Assembly (NCBI GenBank): GCA_938003765.1
Contig: CALKYE010000198.1
Span: forward strand, 1 to 26,204
Direction: 5' to 3'
DNA length: 26,204 bases
From: an uncultured Planctomycetia bacterium
Lineage (GTDB): Bacteria > Planctomycetota > UBA1135 > GCA-002686595
This document shows, one piece after another, positions 1 through 8,325 of this stretch. Below the pieces are notes generated by a model that saw only the letters and a program-made list of their open reading frames with translations, searched no databases and was not told the DNA's origin. The position numbers and the translations under genes are program-made. Within the stretch, counting starts at the first letter, position 1. Each line of letters starts with the position of its first letter.

Positions 1-99
1 GTCCGGCGTGCAGTCCGGCGCAGCGCTGATCGTGACCAACGGTGCTGAGGCAGCGAGGGCGGCGGCGAAAGCGGCGTGGGCGATGGCGAGGAGGAGCAT
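1..99 (-). CDS. Secreted protein, N-terminal fragment (runs off left edge)
   Basis: An open frame on the minus strand begins at the ATG at 99-97 and stays open to base 1, giving 33 residues. They read as a signal peptide: MLLLAIAHAAFAAALAAS, followed by a more polar stretch ending in a Cys-containing segment (PDCTPD). An AAGGAA Shine-Dalgarno sequence lies 8 bases upstream of the ATG, which is unusually clear for this window and supports the start. The gene lies 219 bases downstream of the sigma-54 activator on the same strand, so it could be a co-transcribed product or a target, but nothing shows this. No family can be named from so short a piece. A secreted or periplasmic product is the only functional inference. 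Confidence 0.6.
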   Translation of the reverse strand, partial: MLLLAIAHAAFAAALAASAPLVTISAAPDCTPD

Positions 100-159
100 G
101 CGAGGGGTTCCTTGGGCGTCTCGAAGTGCGCCGCCGGGGTCAAAGGGCGTTCCGCTGAC

Positions 160-171
160 CGCTCCGGAGCG
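160..171. repeat. 12-bp perfect palindrome CGCTCCGGAGCG
   Basis: A perfect palindrome lies 61 bases upstream of the start of the secreted-protein fragment, between it and the activator gene. It may be an operator or simply a chance GC-rich dyad. No sigma-54 (-24/-12) promoter was recognised next to it. Confidence 0.3.
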
Positions 172-318
172 CCCGTCTAACGCCGTCGACACCTCCCAAG
201 CGACGCCGCATAAAGGACTTCGGAGCGTCGAAAAGCTGGCCGAAACGCCCCTGAAGCCCCTCCGGCGCGGCCCCGCGGAGGCCCCTCTATTTCGACATTA
301 TTCGACAGCGACGTGCGT

Positions 319-3300
319 TTACCGCCCAGATCCGGCCCGAGAGCGCCCCTGGGACCGCCGGAAACGTGTTCCGCGTCGGCTGCCCTCGCGCTCGAGCAGG
401 CCGCGGTCGACGAGGTCGAGCAGGTCGCGCAAAGCGGTGCGGGCGGAGATGCCTTCGCGCTCCGCGAACTCCGCCGAGCCGACTCGATCCCCCGCCGCGA
501 GCGACGCGAGCAGTCGCGCCTGCCGCTCGTTCAACTCGCCGCTCTCTTCCGCGGGGTCCGCCGCCGGCGCCGTCGAGGCGCTGAGGTCGAGGTGCTCGGG
601 CCCGAGTTCCTCCCCCGCCGCCAGGACACACGCCCCCGCAACGAGGTTCTCGAGCTCGCGCACGTTGCCCGGCCAGGGGTGGTCGGCGAGCTGGTCCATC
701 AGGCGGGCGTCGACCCCGCTGACCGGGCGCGCCGCGGTCGTGTTGAAGCGCCGGACGAAGGCGGAGATGAGCTCCGACACATCGACCCGACGCATCCTCA
801 GCGGGGGCACGGCGATCTGCGCGACGTTGAGTCGGAAGTAGAGGTCGCTGCGGAGCTTCCCCTCGGCGACCGCCTGCGCGAGGTCGACCGAGGAGGTCGC
901 GACCACCCGCACGTCGATCGGGACCGGCTTGGCGGCGCCCAGCGGGAGCACCTCTCGGGTCTCGAGCAGCCGCAGCAAGGCCACCTGTCCGGCGGGCGCC
1001 AGCCCGGCGATCTCGTCGAGCACGACCGTCCCCCCCGCCGCCAGCTCGAAGGGCCCCCGCCGACGCGACAACGCACCGGTGAAGGCGCCGCGCTCGTGTC
1101 CGAGCAGTTCGTCCTCGATCAGGTTCGAGGAGAGCGACGGGCAGTGAACGTGGACCAGCGGCCCGCCCGAACGCGAACTCCAGCGGTGCACGAGCTGGGC
1201 GATCCGGTCCTTGCCCACGCCCGTCTCTCCGGTGATCAGGACGGTCAGGTCCTGCTCGGCGAGGCGTCGGACCGTCTCGAGGAGCTGCAGCATCAGCGGA
1301 CTCTTCGCGACGAAGTCGGCGGGGATCAGCGGCGCCAGGCGCAACAGGTCGAGCGTCGGCACGCCGGACTGCGCCTCGGACAGGCGGTCCTCCAGCACGC
1401 CCAGGACGAAGCGCGCGCTGGGGCCGTCGTCGGGGAAGCTCGCGCGGGCGAGGAACAGTCCCTCGACGGGCGCACCGTCCGCCCACGGCGCGGCGCCGAC
1501 GCGATCGGCGAGCCGCCGGGCGAGCGCGTCGAGCTGCGGCGCCACGCCTTGCCACGGCAGCGCGACCAAGAGGTCCGCCGCACCCGAGCGACCGAAGACC
1601 GACATGCCGCGCACCGCCAGCCTCAGTCGCGATGCGGCCTCGCGCAATCGCGCACCCGCGCGCTCGTCATCCCGAGGAAGTCCGACGAGGCGCAGTTGAA
1701 CCAGGGCGACGCCGGCTTGCGGCAGATCGCGCGCGCGTTGGATCTCCTCCGCGACGCGTTGGCGGAAGCCCGGATCGGTGAGGAAGCCGGTCAGCGCATC
1801 GTGGGTCGCCTGCGCATACAGACGCGCGTTCTCGAGCACCGTCGCGCACTGCTGAGCCGCCGCGCGCAAGAACGCGAGTTCGGCGACCGCGCGCGAAGTC
1901 GAGTAGCCGAGCACCAGCGCGCCGTGCGCACGCCCGCCGGCCACGAGCGGCAGGCACACGACGCGCTCGACGGCGCCGAGCAGCACCTGCTCGAACTCGC
2001 CGAGCGCCTGCGAGCGGTTGGGGTCGATCAACTGCAGCACCTCGCCGGCGCACACCGCGCGCTGGAACAGACGCGCGCGATCGGTGACCGGGAGCGAGCG
2101 CCCGCCTTCGCCGAAGGCGCGCGTGCGCTCGCCGGCCTCGCCCTGCCAGACCAGCCACACGCTGGCGGCGCCCGAGCAGCGCTGGAAGAACTGCAGCACC
2201 GCCTCGCGCGCCTGGTCGGAGTCGAGGCGCTGCGCGAGTTCGCTCTGCGCGCGTTGGAGCATCTCGAGCTGCTCGACTCGCTCCGCGACCTCCGCCGAGT
2301 AGCCGCGAATGGCCTCGGCCAATCGCCCCACTTCGTCGTCCACCTCGGCGGCGACGCCGGTCAGCTCGCCGCGCCGCAGCGCCTGGTCGAGCCGCTCGAT
2401 CGGCCCGACGACGCGGCCGGTGAGGATGCCGGCGAAGAGCACCACCGTGAACAGTGCGGTGATGGCAGCGGCGATCAACAGCTCGAGCAATGTGAAGTTG
2501 CCGACGACCGGAGCGGCTCGCGCACGCGCGCGTCCCACGAGCACGCCCGCGAGAGATTGTCCGCTGGCGTCGTACAACGCTCGGCGCAGCTCGAGGCGAC
2601 CCTGGGGCAACACCTGCTGCGCCGCCGGCGCGGCGTCTCGCCCCGCGCCCAGGAGCCGCACCGATCCGGCCGGCGCCGCGGCGAGCGAGTCCGGCAGCTC
2701 CGGTGCGCGCGCGACGACGACCTTGAGCGGTTGCTCGGCGCCCGGCGCGGTCTGCGCGACGCCGCACACGAGCAACTGGCCGCGCGGTCGCACCAGTCCG
2801 GTCGTGAACTCGCTCCACGAACGCAACGCCGCGACGTTCGGTCCGACGCCGACGGTCACGCGCCGCCCGTCGTGTCCCGTGCGTTCGAGGATGCGCAGCG
2901 CGCCGTCGGAGTCGCCCCAGCACGCGAGCAGCTCTTCGGGAGTCTGCGGATACACGCCGTCGACGAGCTTGCGCATCGCCGCGAGTCGCAACAGTCGCTG
3001 CGCCTCGCGCTCGAGCGTCTTCGCCAGCGACTCGAGCCCCTGCTCGGCGCGCACGAGTTCCTCGCGCACGCGCTCGAGCTCGGTGCGCTCGTACTCCGTG
3101 CGCAGCGATGCATCGAGCAGCAACGTCAGCGCGAGCAGCGGAGCCGCCGAGGTCGCGGCGAATCCGACCGCGAGCTTGCCGCGCATGCGTCGACGCGTGG
3201 CGAGCCACTCGGCGAAGAGCGTCACGAGGAAGGGCGCGAGCACAGCCAGCGCAGCCAGCGGCGCGACGTCCCAGGCGGAGCGCTGCGGCGGCGCCAGGTC

Positions 3301-5130
3301 GCGGATGTAGGCCGTCGCGATCGGCTCGTCGGCCACGCGCAGCGCGCGTTCGAAGGTCGTGGCTTCGAAGCGCCGCGGCGCGCGCCCCGGCGTCGCGAGC
3401 TCGATCTCGATCTCGCTGGTGTACGCGCTCCACGACCACTGGCCGTCTGGCGTGACGCGCAACATCGCAGGCGGCATCGCTTCGCGCCGCTGCGCAACGC
3501 CGAGCGCCAGCAACTCCACCGCGTACCCCGACGGCGGTCCCACGTTGCGGATCACCACCTCGTCGAGCTCCTCGCCGCCCTCCAGGCGCAGCAGCAGCGC
3601 GTCGCCGTGCGTTCGAACACCGCGCTCGGTGTCCGCGAGGTGCACCGCCTCGAGGTCCGGCAGGTCGCGGTGCGCGTCCTCTTCGAAGTGCAGTTCGCGT
3701 CCGTGGCGCATCTCGAGCGCAGGTCGCGTGGGCGCGCCTCCGCGCAGCAGATCGATGGCGAGCACCGGCGACTCCGCCGCCTGTAGGCGCGCGTAGCGTC
3801 GATCGCGCACGCGCGTCACCAACTGCAGCGCGTCGAGCGGAAGCGCGACGTCGCCCAATCTCACGCGCACCGACCGGCCGGGTTCGAGCGTGAGCGGTTC
3901 GCTGCGTCGCTGCGCGGAGATGAAGGGCGCGTAGGGAGAGCCGCGACGCGGCGTGCGCAGCTGCGGGCCGAGCTCACGTCCGGCGGGCGCGAGGTGCCGC
4001 CACGCGAGTTGAGCGGGCGGAGCGATCGATCGACCGCTGGCGAGCGCGCTCGCGGACGCGAGCAGTTCGGAGGGCTCGCCCAGACCGAGCGCGCCGGTCG
4101 CCGCCATCCGTTCGAACTCGGCCCAATGCTCCTCGACCAGCTCGACGCGCTTGCGCGCAGCATCGGCGCGCGCGAGACGTGACGCGGCGGCGACTGCGCC
4201 GGACGCGACGATCAACAGCGCCGCCGTCCATGCGCCGAGGCGACGCGCGCGCGCGCCGCGCCACAGCCTGCGCGTTCCCAGCGCGATGCCGTACAAGATC
4301 GCGAGCGAGGCGAGCAGGTACGGACGATCCGTTTGCTCGTCGCGGCCGATCGCCGCCCCGCCGGGCTTCGGCGTGGGCGCGCGCTCCAGCACCAGGTCCG
4401 CACGTCGCTCGGCGCGCGCGGAGAGCTGACTCTCTCCCGTCCACGTCGCGTAGTTCTCGAGCACGCCGGCGCGATCGCGATCGCACACGGCGAAGTTGAA
4501 CCCGAGCACCGCTCCCGAACGCGACGGACTGGGACCGAGGTTGCTCCACGGGATGCGAGCCTCGAACGCGTAGCCTCCTTCGCGCTCGAGCGCGAACACC
4601 TCGACGCCGCCGAAGCCTCCGTCGCGTTCGCGCTCACGCCCCGCGCCCTGTTGTCCGCGCGCATACACGCCCCAGGCGCGCTCGGGCCAGTTCGGCGCGA
4701 GCATGATCTGCCAGTCGAGTTCATCCCACTCCGGACCGCGCGCGCCGAGGTCGAGGAACAGCTCGAGGCTGTCGCCTTCGTACCAAGGTCCTTCGACGTG
4801 CTCGCGCGGCGCGTCGTCCTCGACCTCGCCGGCGAGGATCAGGTCCTGCTCGTTCCAGCCCAGCCACAGACGCAGGGACAGGTCGCTGGGGCCGCTCCAG
4901 TTCTCGCGCGGCGGACGGCCGGGCAGCTCGACGAGTTGCGCGGCGCGATCGATCACCAGCGGAGCCAGCTCAGCGCGCCATTCCGCGGGATCGCCGTCGA
5001 CGATCAACGCCTGCGGGTCGACCCAAATCGCGCGCGCCTGCGGCGGCGTCGCGTTGCGCTCCTGCGTCGCACCCGCGGCGGCAGCCAGGGCGGCGGCGAG
5101 CGCAGCGCAGATCCACGGGAACCTCACCAC
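319..5130 (-). CDS. Transmembrane sigma-54-dependent activator with CBM9-like sensor, HAMP, GAF, degenerate GGDEF, AAA+ and winged-helix domains
   Basis: About 1603 residues from the GTG at 5130, which is followed by a signal peptide (VVRFPWICAALAAALAAAAG); the GTG at 5127 is equally possible. An upstream in-frame ATG at 5262 would run through the pnp terminator hairpin and is rejected. Order of parts: CBM9/DOMON-like sugar-binding fold about 34-250; membrane segments about 270-286, 298-319, 622-644, 653-673 and 880-906; HAMP about 901-956; GAF about 971-1106; GGDEF-like about 1110-1256; AAA+ about 1275-1515. The AAA+ domain has Walker A GETGVGKD (1301-1308), the sigma-54 contact loop GAFTGA (1348-1353) and Walker B VVLDE (1369-1373). 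The GGDEF signature is replaced by SGAAD, so cyclase activity is unlikely. The C-terminus (about 1532-1593) looks like a DeoR/MarR-type winged helix instead of the usual Fis helix-turn-helix. Likely role: sense an extracytoplasmic ligand and activate sigma-54 promoters from the membrane. Confidence 0.88.
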   Translation of the reverse strand: MVRFPWICAALAAALAAAAGATQERNATPPQARAIWVDPQALIVDGDPAEWRAELAPLVIDRAAQLVELPGRPPRENWSGPSDLSLRLWLGWNEQDLILAGEVEDDAPREHVEGPWYEGDSLELFLDLGARGPEWDELDWQIMLAPNWPERAWGVYARGQQGAGRERERDGGFGGVEVFALEREGGYAFEARIPWSNLGPSPSRSGAVLGFNFAVCDRDRAGVLENYATWTGESQLSARAERRADLVLERAPTPKPGGAAIGRDEQTDRPYLLASLAILYGIALGTRRLWRGARARRLGAWTAALLIVASGAVAAASRLARADAARKRVELVEEHWAEFERMAATGALGLGEPSELLASASALASGRSIAPPAQLAWRHLAPAGRELGPQLRTPRRGSPYAPFISAQRRSEPLTLEPGRSVRVRLGDVALPLDALQLVTRVRDRRYARLQAAESPVLAIDLLRGGAPTRPALEMRHGRELHFEEDAHRDLPDLEAVHLADTERGVRTHGDALLLRLEGGEELDEVVIRNVGPPSGYAVELLALGVAQRREAMPPAMLRVTPDGQWSWSAYTSEIEIELATPGRAPRRFEATTFERALRVADEPIATAYIRDLAPPQRSAWDVAPLAALAVLAPFLVTLFAEWLATRRRMRGKLAVGFAATSAAPLLALTLLLDASLRTEYERTELERVREELVRAEQGLESLAKTLEREAQRLLRLAAMRKLVDGVYPQTPEELLACWGDSDGALRILERTGHDGRRVTVGVGPNVAALRSWSEFTTGLVRPRGQLLVCGVAQTAPGAEQPLKVVVARAPELPDSLAAAPAGSVRLLGAGRDAAPAAQQVLPQGRLELRRALYDASGQSLAGVLVGRARARAAPVVGNFTLLELLIAAAITALFTVVLFAGILTGRVVGPIERLDQALRRGELTGVAAEVDDEVGRLAEAIRGYSAEVAERVEQLEMLQRAQSELAQRLDSDQAREAVLQFFQRCSGAASVWLVWQGEAGERTRAFGEGGRSLPVTDRARLFQRAVCAGEVLQLIDPNRSQALGEFEQVLLGAVERVVCLPLVAGGRAHGALVLGYSTSRAVAELAFLRAAAQQCATVLENARLYAQATHDALTGFLTDPGFRQRVAEEIQRARDLPQAGVALVQLRLVGLPRDDERAGARLREAASRLRLAVRGMSVFGRSGAADLLVALPWQGVAPQLDALARRLADRVGAAPWADGAPVEGLFLARASFPDDGPSARFVLGVLEDRLSEAQSGVPTLDLLRLAPLIPADFVAKSPLMLQLLETVRRLAEQDLTVLITGETGVGKDRIAQLVHRWSSRSGGPLVHVHCPSLSSNLIEDELLGHERGAFTGALSRRRGPFELAAGGTVVLDEIAGLAPAGQVALLRLLETREVLPLGAAKPVPIDVRVVATSSVDLAQAVAEGKLRSDLYFRLNVAQIAVPPLRMRRVDVSELISAFVRRFNTTAARPVSGVDARLMDQLADHPWPGNVRELENLVAGACVLAAGEELGPEHLDLSASTAPAADPAEESGELNERQARLLASLAAGDRVGSAEFAEREGISARTALRDLLDLVDRGLLEREGSRRGTRFRRSQGRSRAGSGR

Positions 5131-5206
5131 GTCATGGTAGCGCGCTGGCGCCGCACGACTCTCCGCGTCGCGCGCGCACGGCGGGCTCGATCTCGCGCGC
5201 ACGAAA

Positions 5207-5242
5207 CAGCGCGAGCCGGCCCGTGAGGACCGGCTCGCGCTG
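5207..5242 (-). terminator. Terminator hairpin of pnp
   Basis: A perfect 13-bp stem (5207-5219 with 5230-5242) encloses a 10-base loop, about 80 bases past the pnp stop. In the minus-strand transcript the 3' arm is followed by TTTCG, a short U run. It also lies upstream of the activator's GTG start, so the activator probably has its own promoter in 5131-5206. Confidence 0.7.
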
Positions 5243-5320
5243 GTGGTTTCGCCTGCGCTCAACGACGGGTCGTCGGGCTGCCAGGCAGAGATCGAGCGCG
5301 TCGAGGCGCGCTCGTGCGCA

Positions 5321-7450
5321 TCAACGCTCTTCGCGGGCGCCTTCGGCGCCTTCGAGCAACGCCTTGCGCGAGAGCTTGATCTTGCCGCGGTCGTCGACGT
5401 GGATGATCACGACGTCGACCTTGTCGCCCACCTGGACGACGTCGGTGACCTTGTTGACGTAGCCGATGTCGAGCTCGGACACGTGCACCAGGCCTTCGAC
5501 GCCCGGGAGGATCTCGACGAACGCGCCGAAGTCCTTGATCGACTTCACCGTGCCGTTGTAGCGCGTGCCGATCTGCGGCGTCTCGCACATGCCCTTGATC
5601 GCGTCGACGCAGGCCTGGACCTTCTCGCGATCCACACCGGCGACTTGCACGTTGCCCTGCTCGTCGAGGATGCCGATCTTGACCTTGTAGGCCTCCTGCA
5701 TCGCCTTGATGTTGCGGCCGCCGGGCCCGATCAGGTAACCGATCTTCTCGGTCGGGATCTTGACCAGCTCCATGCGCGGCGCGAACGGGCTGACCTGGCT
5801 GGCCGGACGCGAGACCGCCGCGAGCATGGTCTTCAAGATGTGGCGCCGACCGGAGCGAGCCTGCTCGAGCGCACGCTCCAGCGTGGCGCGCGAGATGCTC
5901 TTGATCTTGATGTCCATCTGCAGCGCGGTGATGCCCAGACCCGAGCCGGCGACCTTGAAGTCCATGTCGCCGTTGTGGTCTTCAGAGCCTTGGATGTCGC
6001 TGAGGATCGCGATCTTGCCGTCCTCTTCGACCAGTCCCATCGCGATGCCGGCGACCGGCTGCGAGAGCGGCACGCCCGCGAGCATCATCGCCAGGCATCC
6101 GCCGCACACGCTCGCCATCGACGAGGAGCCGTTGGACTCCATGATGTCGCTGACGATGCGCACGGTGTACGGGAAGCGCTCCTTGGGCGGCAGCACCGCG
6201 AAGAGCGCGCGCTCGGCGAGCATGCCGTGGCCGATCTCGCGGCGACCCGGCCCCATGATGCGGCGCGTCTCTCCCACCGAGTACGGCGGGAAGTTGTAGT
6301 GCAGGTAGAAGTTCTTGCGGTACTCCTCTTCGAGTCCGTCGATGATCTGCTCGTCGTCGGCGGTGCCGAGCGTGACGGTGCAGTGCGCCTGCGTTTCGCC
6401 GCGCGTGAACAGCACCGAGCCGTGCACGCGGTCGACGAAGTTGGGCACGATCCAGATCGGGCGGATCTCATCGGGCGCGCGGCCGTCGGCGCGCTTGCCG
6501 TCGACGATCGCCTGGCGCTCGACCTTGGCCAGCACGTCGTGCATCAGGTGCTTCACCAGCTTGGTGCGCTTGGTGAGTTGCTTCTCGTCGGTGACGCCGG
6601 CCGTCAGCGCGGTGAGCGCCTGGTCGAGCACCTTGCCGATCGCATCCTGACGGGCGTGCTTGCCCTCGGTGAAGATCGCGTCCTTGAGCGCCGGGGCGAA
6701 GCGCTCGGCTCCGGCCAGCAACTCGGGATCGACCTGCGGCGCCTTCCAATCGACCTTGGGCTTGCCCGCCTTCGAGCGCAGCTCCTCGCACAGCTCGGCG
6801 ATCTCCTTGATCACCGTGTGCGCGAGTTCGAGCGCGTTGATCATCTCGGCCTCGGGCAACTCGCGCGCGCCCGCCTCGACCATGCACAGGCCGTCCATGT
6901 GGCCGGCCACGATCAGATCGAGTCGCGACTCGCTGCGGCGGCGGTCTTCGGTCGGGAACACGACCAGTTGACCGTCGAGGTGACCGATGCGCACCGCGCC
7001 CATCGCGCCGTGGAACGGCAGCTGGCTGATGTGGACGGCCGCGAAGCTCGCGATCATCGAAACCACGTCAGGGTTGAGCACGCCGTCGAACGACAGCGGG
7101 TGACCCATGACCTGCACTTCGGCCTTGAAGCCCTCGGGGAACAGCGGCCGGATCGAGCGGTCGATCAGGCGCATCGAGAGGATCTCCTTGGTCGTGGGAC
7201 GACCTTCGCGCTTGAAGAAGCCGCCGGGGATCTTGCCCGCCGCCTCGGTCTTCTCGCGGTAGTCCACGGTCAGCGGGAAGAAGTCTTGATCCTCCTTCTC
7301 TGCGCCCATGCTCACGGCGGCGAAGCACTTGGTGCCGCCCAGGGTGGCGATCACGGCGCCGTGCGCCTGTCGGGCGACTTGCCCGGTCTCCAGCGTCAGC
7401 TTCAGCCCGCCGGTGAGTACGCGTTCCACGCGTGTCGGTTCGACTATCAT
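5321..7450 (-). CDS. pnp: Polyribonucleotide nucleotidyltransferase (PNPase)
   Basis: A 709-residue protein of normal PNPase length. It is a phosphorolytic 3'-5' exoribonuclease of the RNA degradosome and mRNA turnover, acting as a cytoplasmic trimer. The two RNase PH-like cores are visible, with FTRGETQ, GPGRREIGHG, the phosphate-site SNGSSSMASVCGG and the metal-binding stretch SEDHNGDMDFKVAGS. A KH domain (IGPGGRNIK, about residue 565) and an S1 domain (GTVKSIKDFGAFVEILPGVEGLVHVSEL region, about 625-690) follow. The start is ATG at 7450, preceded by AGAGGAATCGAAGAG. It sits downstream of rpsO, the common bacterial order. The 258-base gap between them contains a long hairpin that may be an RNase processing or attenuation site. 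Confidence 0.98.
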   Translation of the reverse strand: MIVEPTRVERVLTGGLKLTLETGQVARQAHGAVIATLGGTKCFAAVSMGAEKEDQDFFPLTVDYREKTEAAGKIPGGFFKREGRPTTKEILSMRLIDRSIRPLFPEGFKAEVQVMGHPLSFDGVLNPDVVSMIASFAAVHISQLPFHGAMGAVRIGHLDGQLVVFPTEDRRRSESRLDLIVAGHMDGLCMVEAGARELPEAEMINALELAHTVIKEIAELCEELRSKAGKPKVDWKAPQVDPELLAGAERFAPALKDAIFTEGKHARQDAIGKVLDQALTALTAGVTDEKQLTKRTKLVKHLMHDVLAKVERQAIVDGKRADGRAPDEIRPIWIVPNFVDRVHGSVLFTRGETQAHCTVTLGTADDEQIIDGLEEEYRKNFYLHYNFPPYSVGETRRIMGPGRREIGHGMLAERALFAVLPPKERFPYTVRIVSDIMESNGSSSMASVCGGCLAMMLAGVPLSQPVAGIAMGLVEEDGKIAILSDIQGSEDHNGDMDFKVAGSGLGITALQMDIKIKSISRATLERALEQARSGRRHILKTMLAAVSRPASQVSPFAPRMELVKIPTEKIGYLIGPGGRNIKAMQEAYKVKIGILDEQGNVQVAGVDREKVQACVDAIKGMCETPQIGTRYNGTVKSIKDFGAFVEILPGVEGLVHVSELDIGYVNKVTDVVQVGDKVDVVIIHVDDRGKIKLSRKALLEGAEGAREER

Positions 7451-7543
7451 CTCTTCGATTCCTCTTTGTCTTGGTTGTCGTCTATCCAGGTTGTTCGGTG
7501 CTCGCGTCGCGAGCGCGCGTGGCGCACGACGCGGATAGGCAAA

Positions 7544-7575
7544 CGCGACGCTCTCCCCGGAGGGAGCGCGTCGCG
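7544..7575 (-). terminator. Intercistronic rpsO-pnp stem-loop
   Basis: A 14-bp stem (7544-7557 with 7562-7575, one T/C mismatch at 7552/7567) closes a 4-base loop. In the minus-strand transcript it is followed by TTTG, a weak U run. It could be a partial terminator after rpsO, or the rpsO-pnp hairpin that RNase III cuts in enteric bacteria. A second, smaller dyad lies closer to rpsO (7634-7639 with 7644-7649, loop AAGT). Confidence 0.55.
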
Positions 7576-7708
7576 CGCTGTGGCTCAGGTGCTCGTCCGA
7601 GCTCGGCGTCGCGCCGGCGCATCCGCCGCGCGTCCCGCGAAGTCGCGGGCGCGGCAGTCGACGAGAGGCAAGGGCCGAATCAAGGCAGGCGCTCGCGGGC
7701 GGCCGTTC

Positions 7709-7978
7709 TTACCGGCGCAGTCCCAGGCGCTCGATGAGCGTCTTGTAGCGCTCCGGCTCGCGCTGCCGCAGGAACTTGAGCAGCTTGTTGCGCGTGCCGA
7801 CCATCATCAGCAGGCCGCGGCGCGAGGTGTAGTCCTTGCGGTGACCCTTCAAGTGCTCGGTCAAGCCGGTGATGTGCTCGGTGAGGAGCGCGACTTGGAC
7901 TTCGGGGGAACCGGTGTCGCCCGGGTGCAGGGCGAATTCCTTGACGATGGCGACCTTGCGGTCCGCTGCGATTGCCAT
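7709..7978 (-). CDS. rpsO: 30S ribosomal protein S15
   Basis: An 89-residue protein, the usual S15 length. It binds the central domain of 16S rRNA early in small-subunit assembly. The family signature is plain: HPGDTGSPEVQVALLTEHI near residues 17-36, LTEHLKGHRKDYTSRRGLL, and the C-terminal RYKTLIERLGLRR. The start ATG at 7978-7976 was chosen because AAGGAG lies 6 bases upstream and the protein then begins MAIAADRK as expected; an upstream in-frame ATG gives a non-homologous extension. It is followed by pnp. A sigma-70-like promoter (8137-8165) and a leader hairpin (8105-8127) precede it, a layout compatible with S15 feedback control. The binding site itself was not identified. Confidence 0.97.
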   Translation of the reverse strand: MAIAADRKVAIVKEFALHPGDTGSPEVQVALLTEHITGLTEHLKGHRKDYTSRRGLLMMVGTRNKLLKFLRQREPERYKTLIERLGLRR

Positions 7979-8104
7979 GGCAATCTCCTTCGAGGTGCTG
8001 CGGAAACTTCTGAGGGACTTGCCCGCTGCCGAGCGAAAGGAACGCCAAGCAGGGGTGCGCCGCCGGCATTGGAAACGCCTGAGAGCGGCAGGGGGGGGGA
8101 ACAC

Positions 8105-8127
8105 TCCGACCGTGCGCGACGGTCGGA
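8105..8127 (-). promoter_or_regulatory. Leader hairpin of rpsO mRNA
   Basis: A perfect 9-bp stem (8105-8113 with 8119-8127) has the loop GCGCG. It begins only a few bases after the predicted transcription start, so it would form the 5' end of the rpsO message. It lacks a following U run and sits after the promoter, which argues for a 5' stability or regulatory element rather than a terminator. Confidence 0.5.
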
Positions 8128-8136
8128 AGGCGGAAG

Positions 8137-8165
8137 AGTGTAGCGAGCGAGCCCGACGAGGCCAA
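8137..8165 (-). promoter_or_regulatory. Sigma-70-type promoter for rpsO
   Basis: On the minus strand a -35 box TTGGCC (8165-8160) is separated by exactly 17 bases from a -10 box TACACT (8142-8137). The predicted start is near 8130. This is the best housekeeping-type promoter match seen in the window. Confidence 0.55.
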
Positions 8166-8325
8166 CTGGGCCGTCGGCGGCGCTCTGAGGACCTGGTTCA
8201 CGGCTCGGGCGCGTTCTCGGCCCCACGCGCTCGCGCAGCGGTGATCACGCCGACGTGCGCGCGGTCGAGGAGCACTCGCGCCGAAGACTCCGGCGCGTGC
8301 GCCGTGAGCCGAGTCGGCTCGCGGA

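Larger units (their letters stand above)
7979..8325 (-). promoter_or_regulatory. rpsO upstream region and 5' leader
   Basis: This 347-base gene-free stretch holds the rpsO promoter (8137-8165), a leader hairpin (8105-8127), a run of nine G on the plus strand (8091-8099) and the rpsO ribosome-binding site. From the predicted start point the leader is about 150 bases long. The part near 8170-8325, just after the upstream lipoprotein gene, shows no convincing gene. Confidence 0.6.

Noticed and set aside
259..281. Terminator for the sigma-54 activator
   Set aside because: CCTCCG/CGGAGG gives only a 6-bp stem with an 11-base loop and no U run.
100..318. Sigma-54 (-24/-12) promoter for the secreted gene at the left edge
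   Set aside because: No GG-N10-GC arrangement with good flanks was found. TGGCCAGC on the minus strand near 234-241 lacks the matching -12 element.
1300..1670. GGDEF-like region of the activator as an active diguanylate cyclase
   Set aside because: The signature is SGAAD rather than GGDEF/GGEEF, so the metal and GTP ligands are missing.
313..3786. Long open frame on the plus strand (1157 codons), plus shorter ones nearby including 8-841
   Set aside because: It is antisense to the sigma-54 activator, rich in Arg/Ala/Glu repeats with no domain. In GC-rich DNA the frame opposite a real gene often lacks stops.
5243..8143. 966-codon plus-strand open frame across pnp and rpsO
   Set aside because: It lies opposite two certain genes and crosses their terminator and intergenic hairpins; composition is Arg/Asp/Leu/His-rich shadow sequence.
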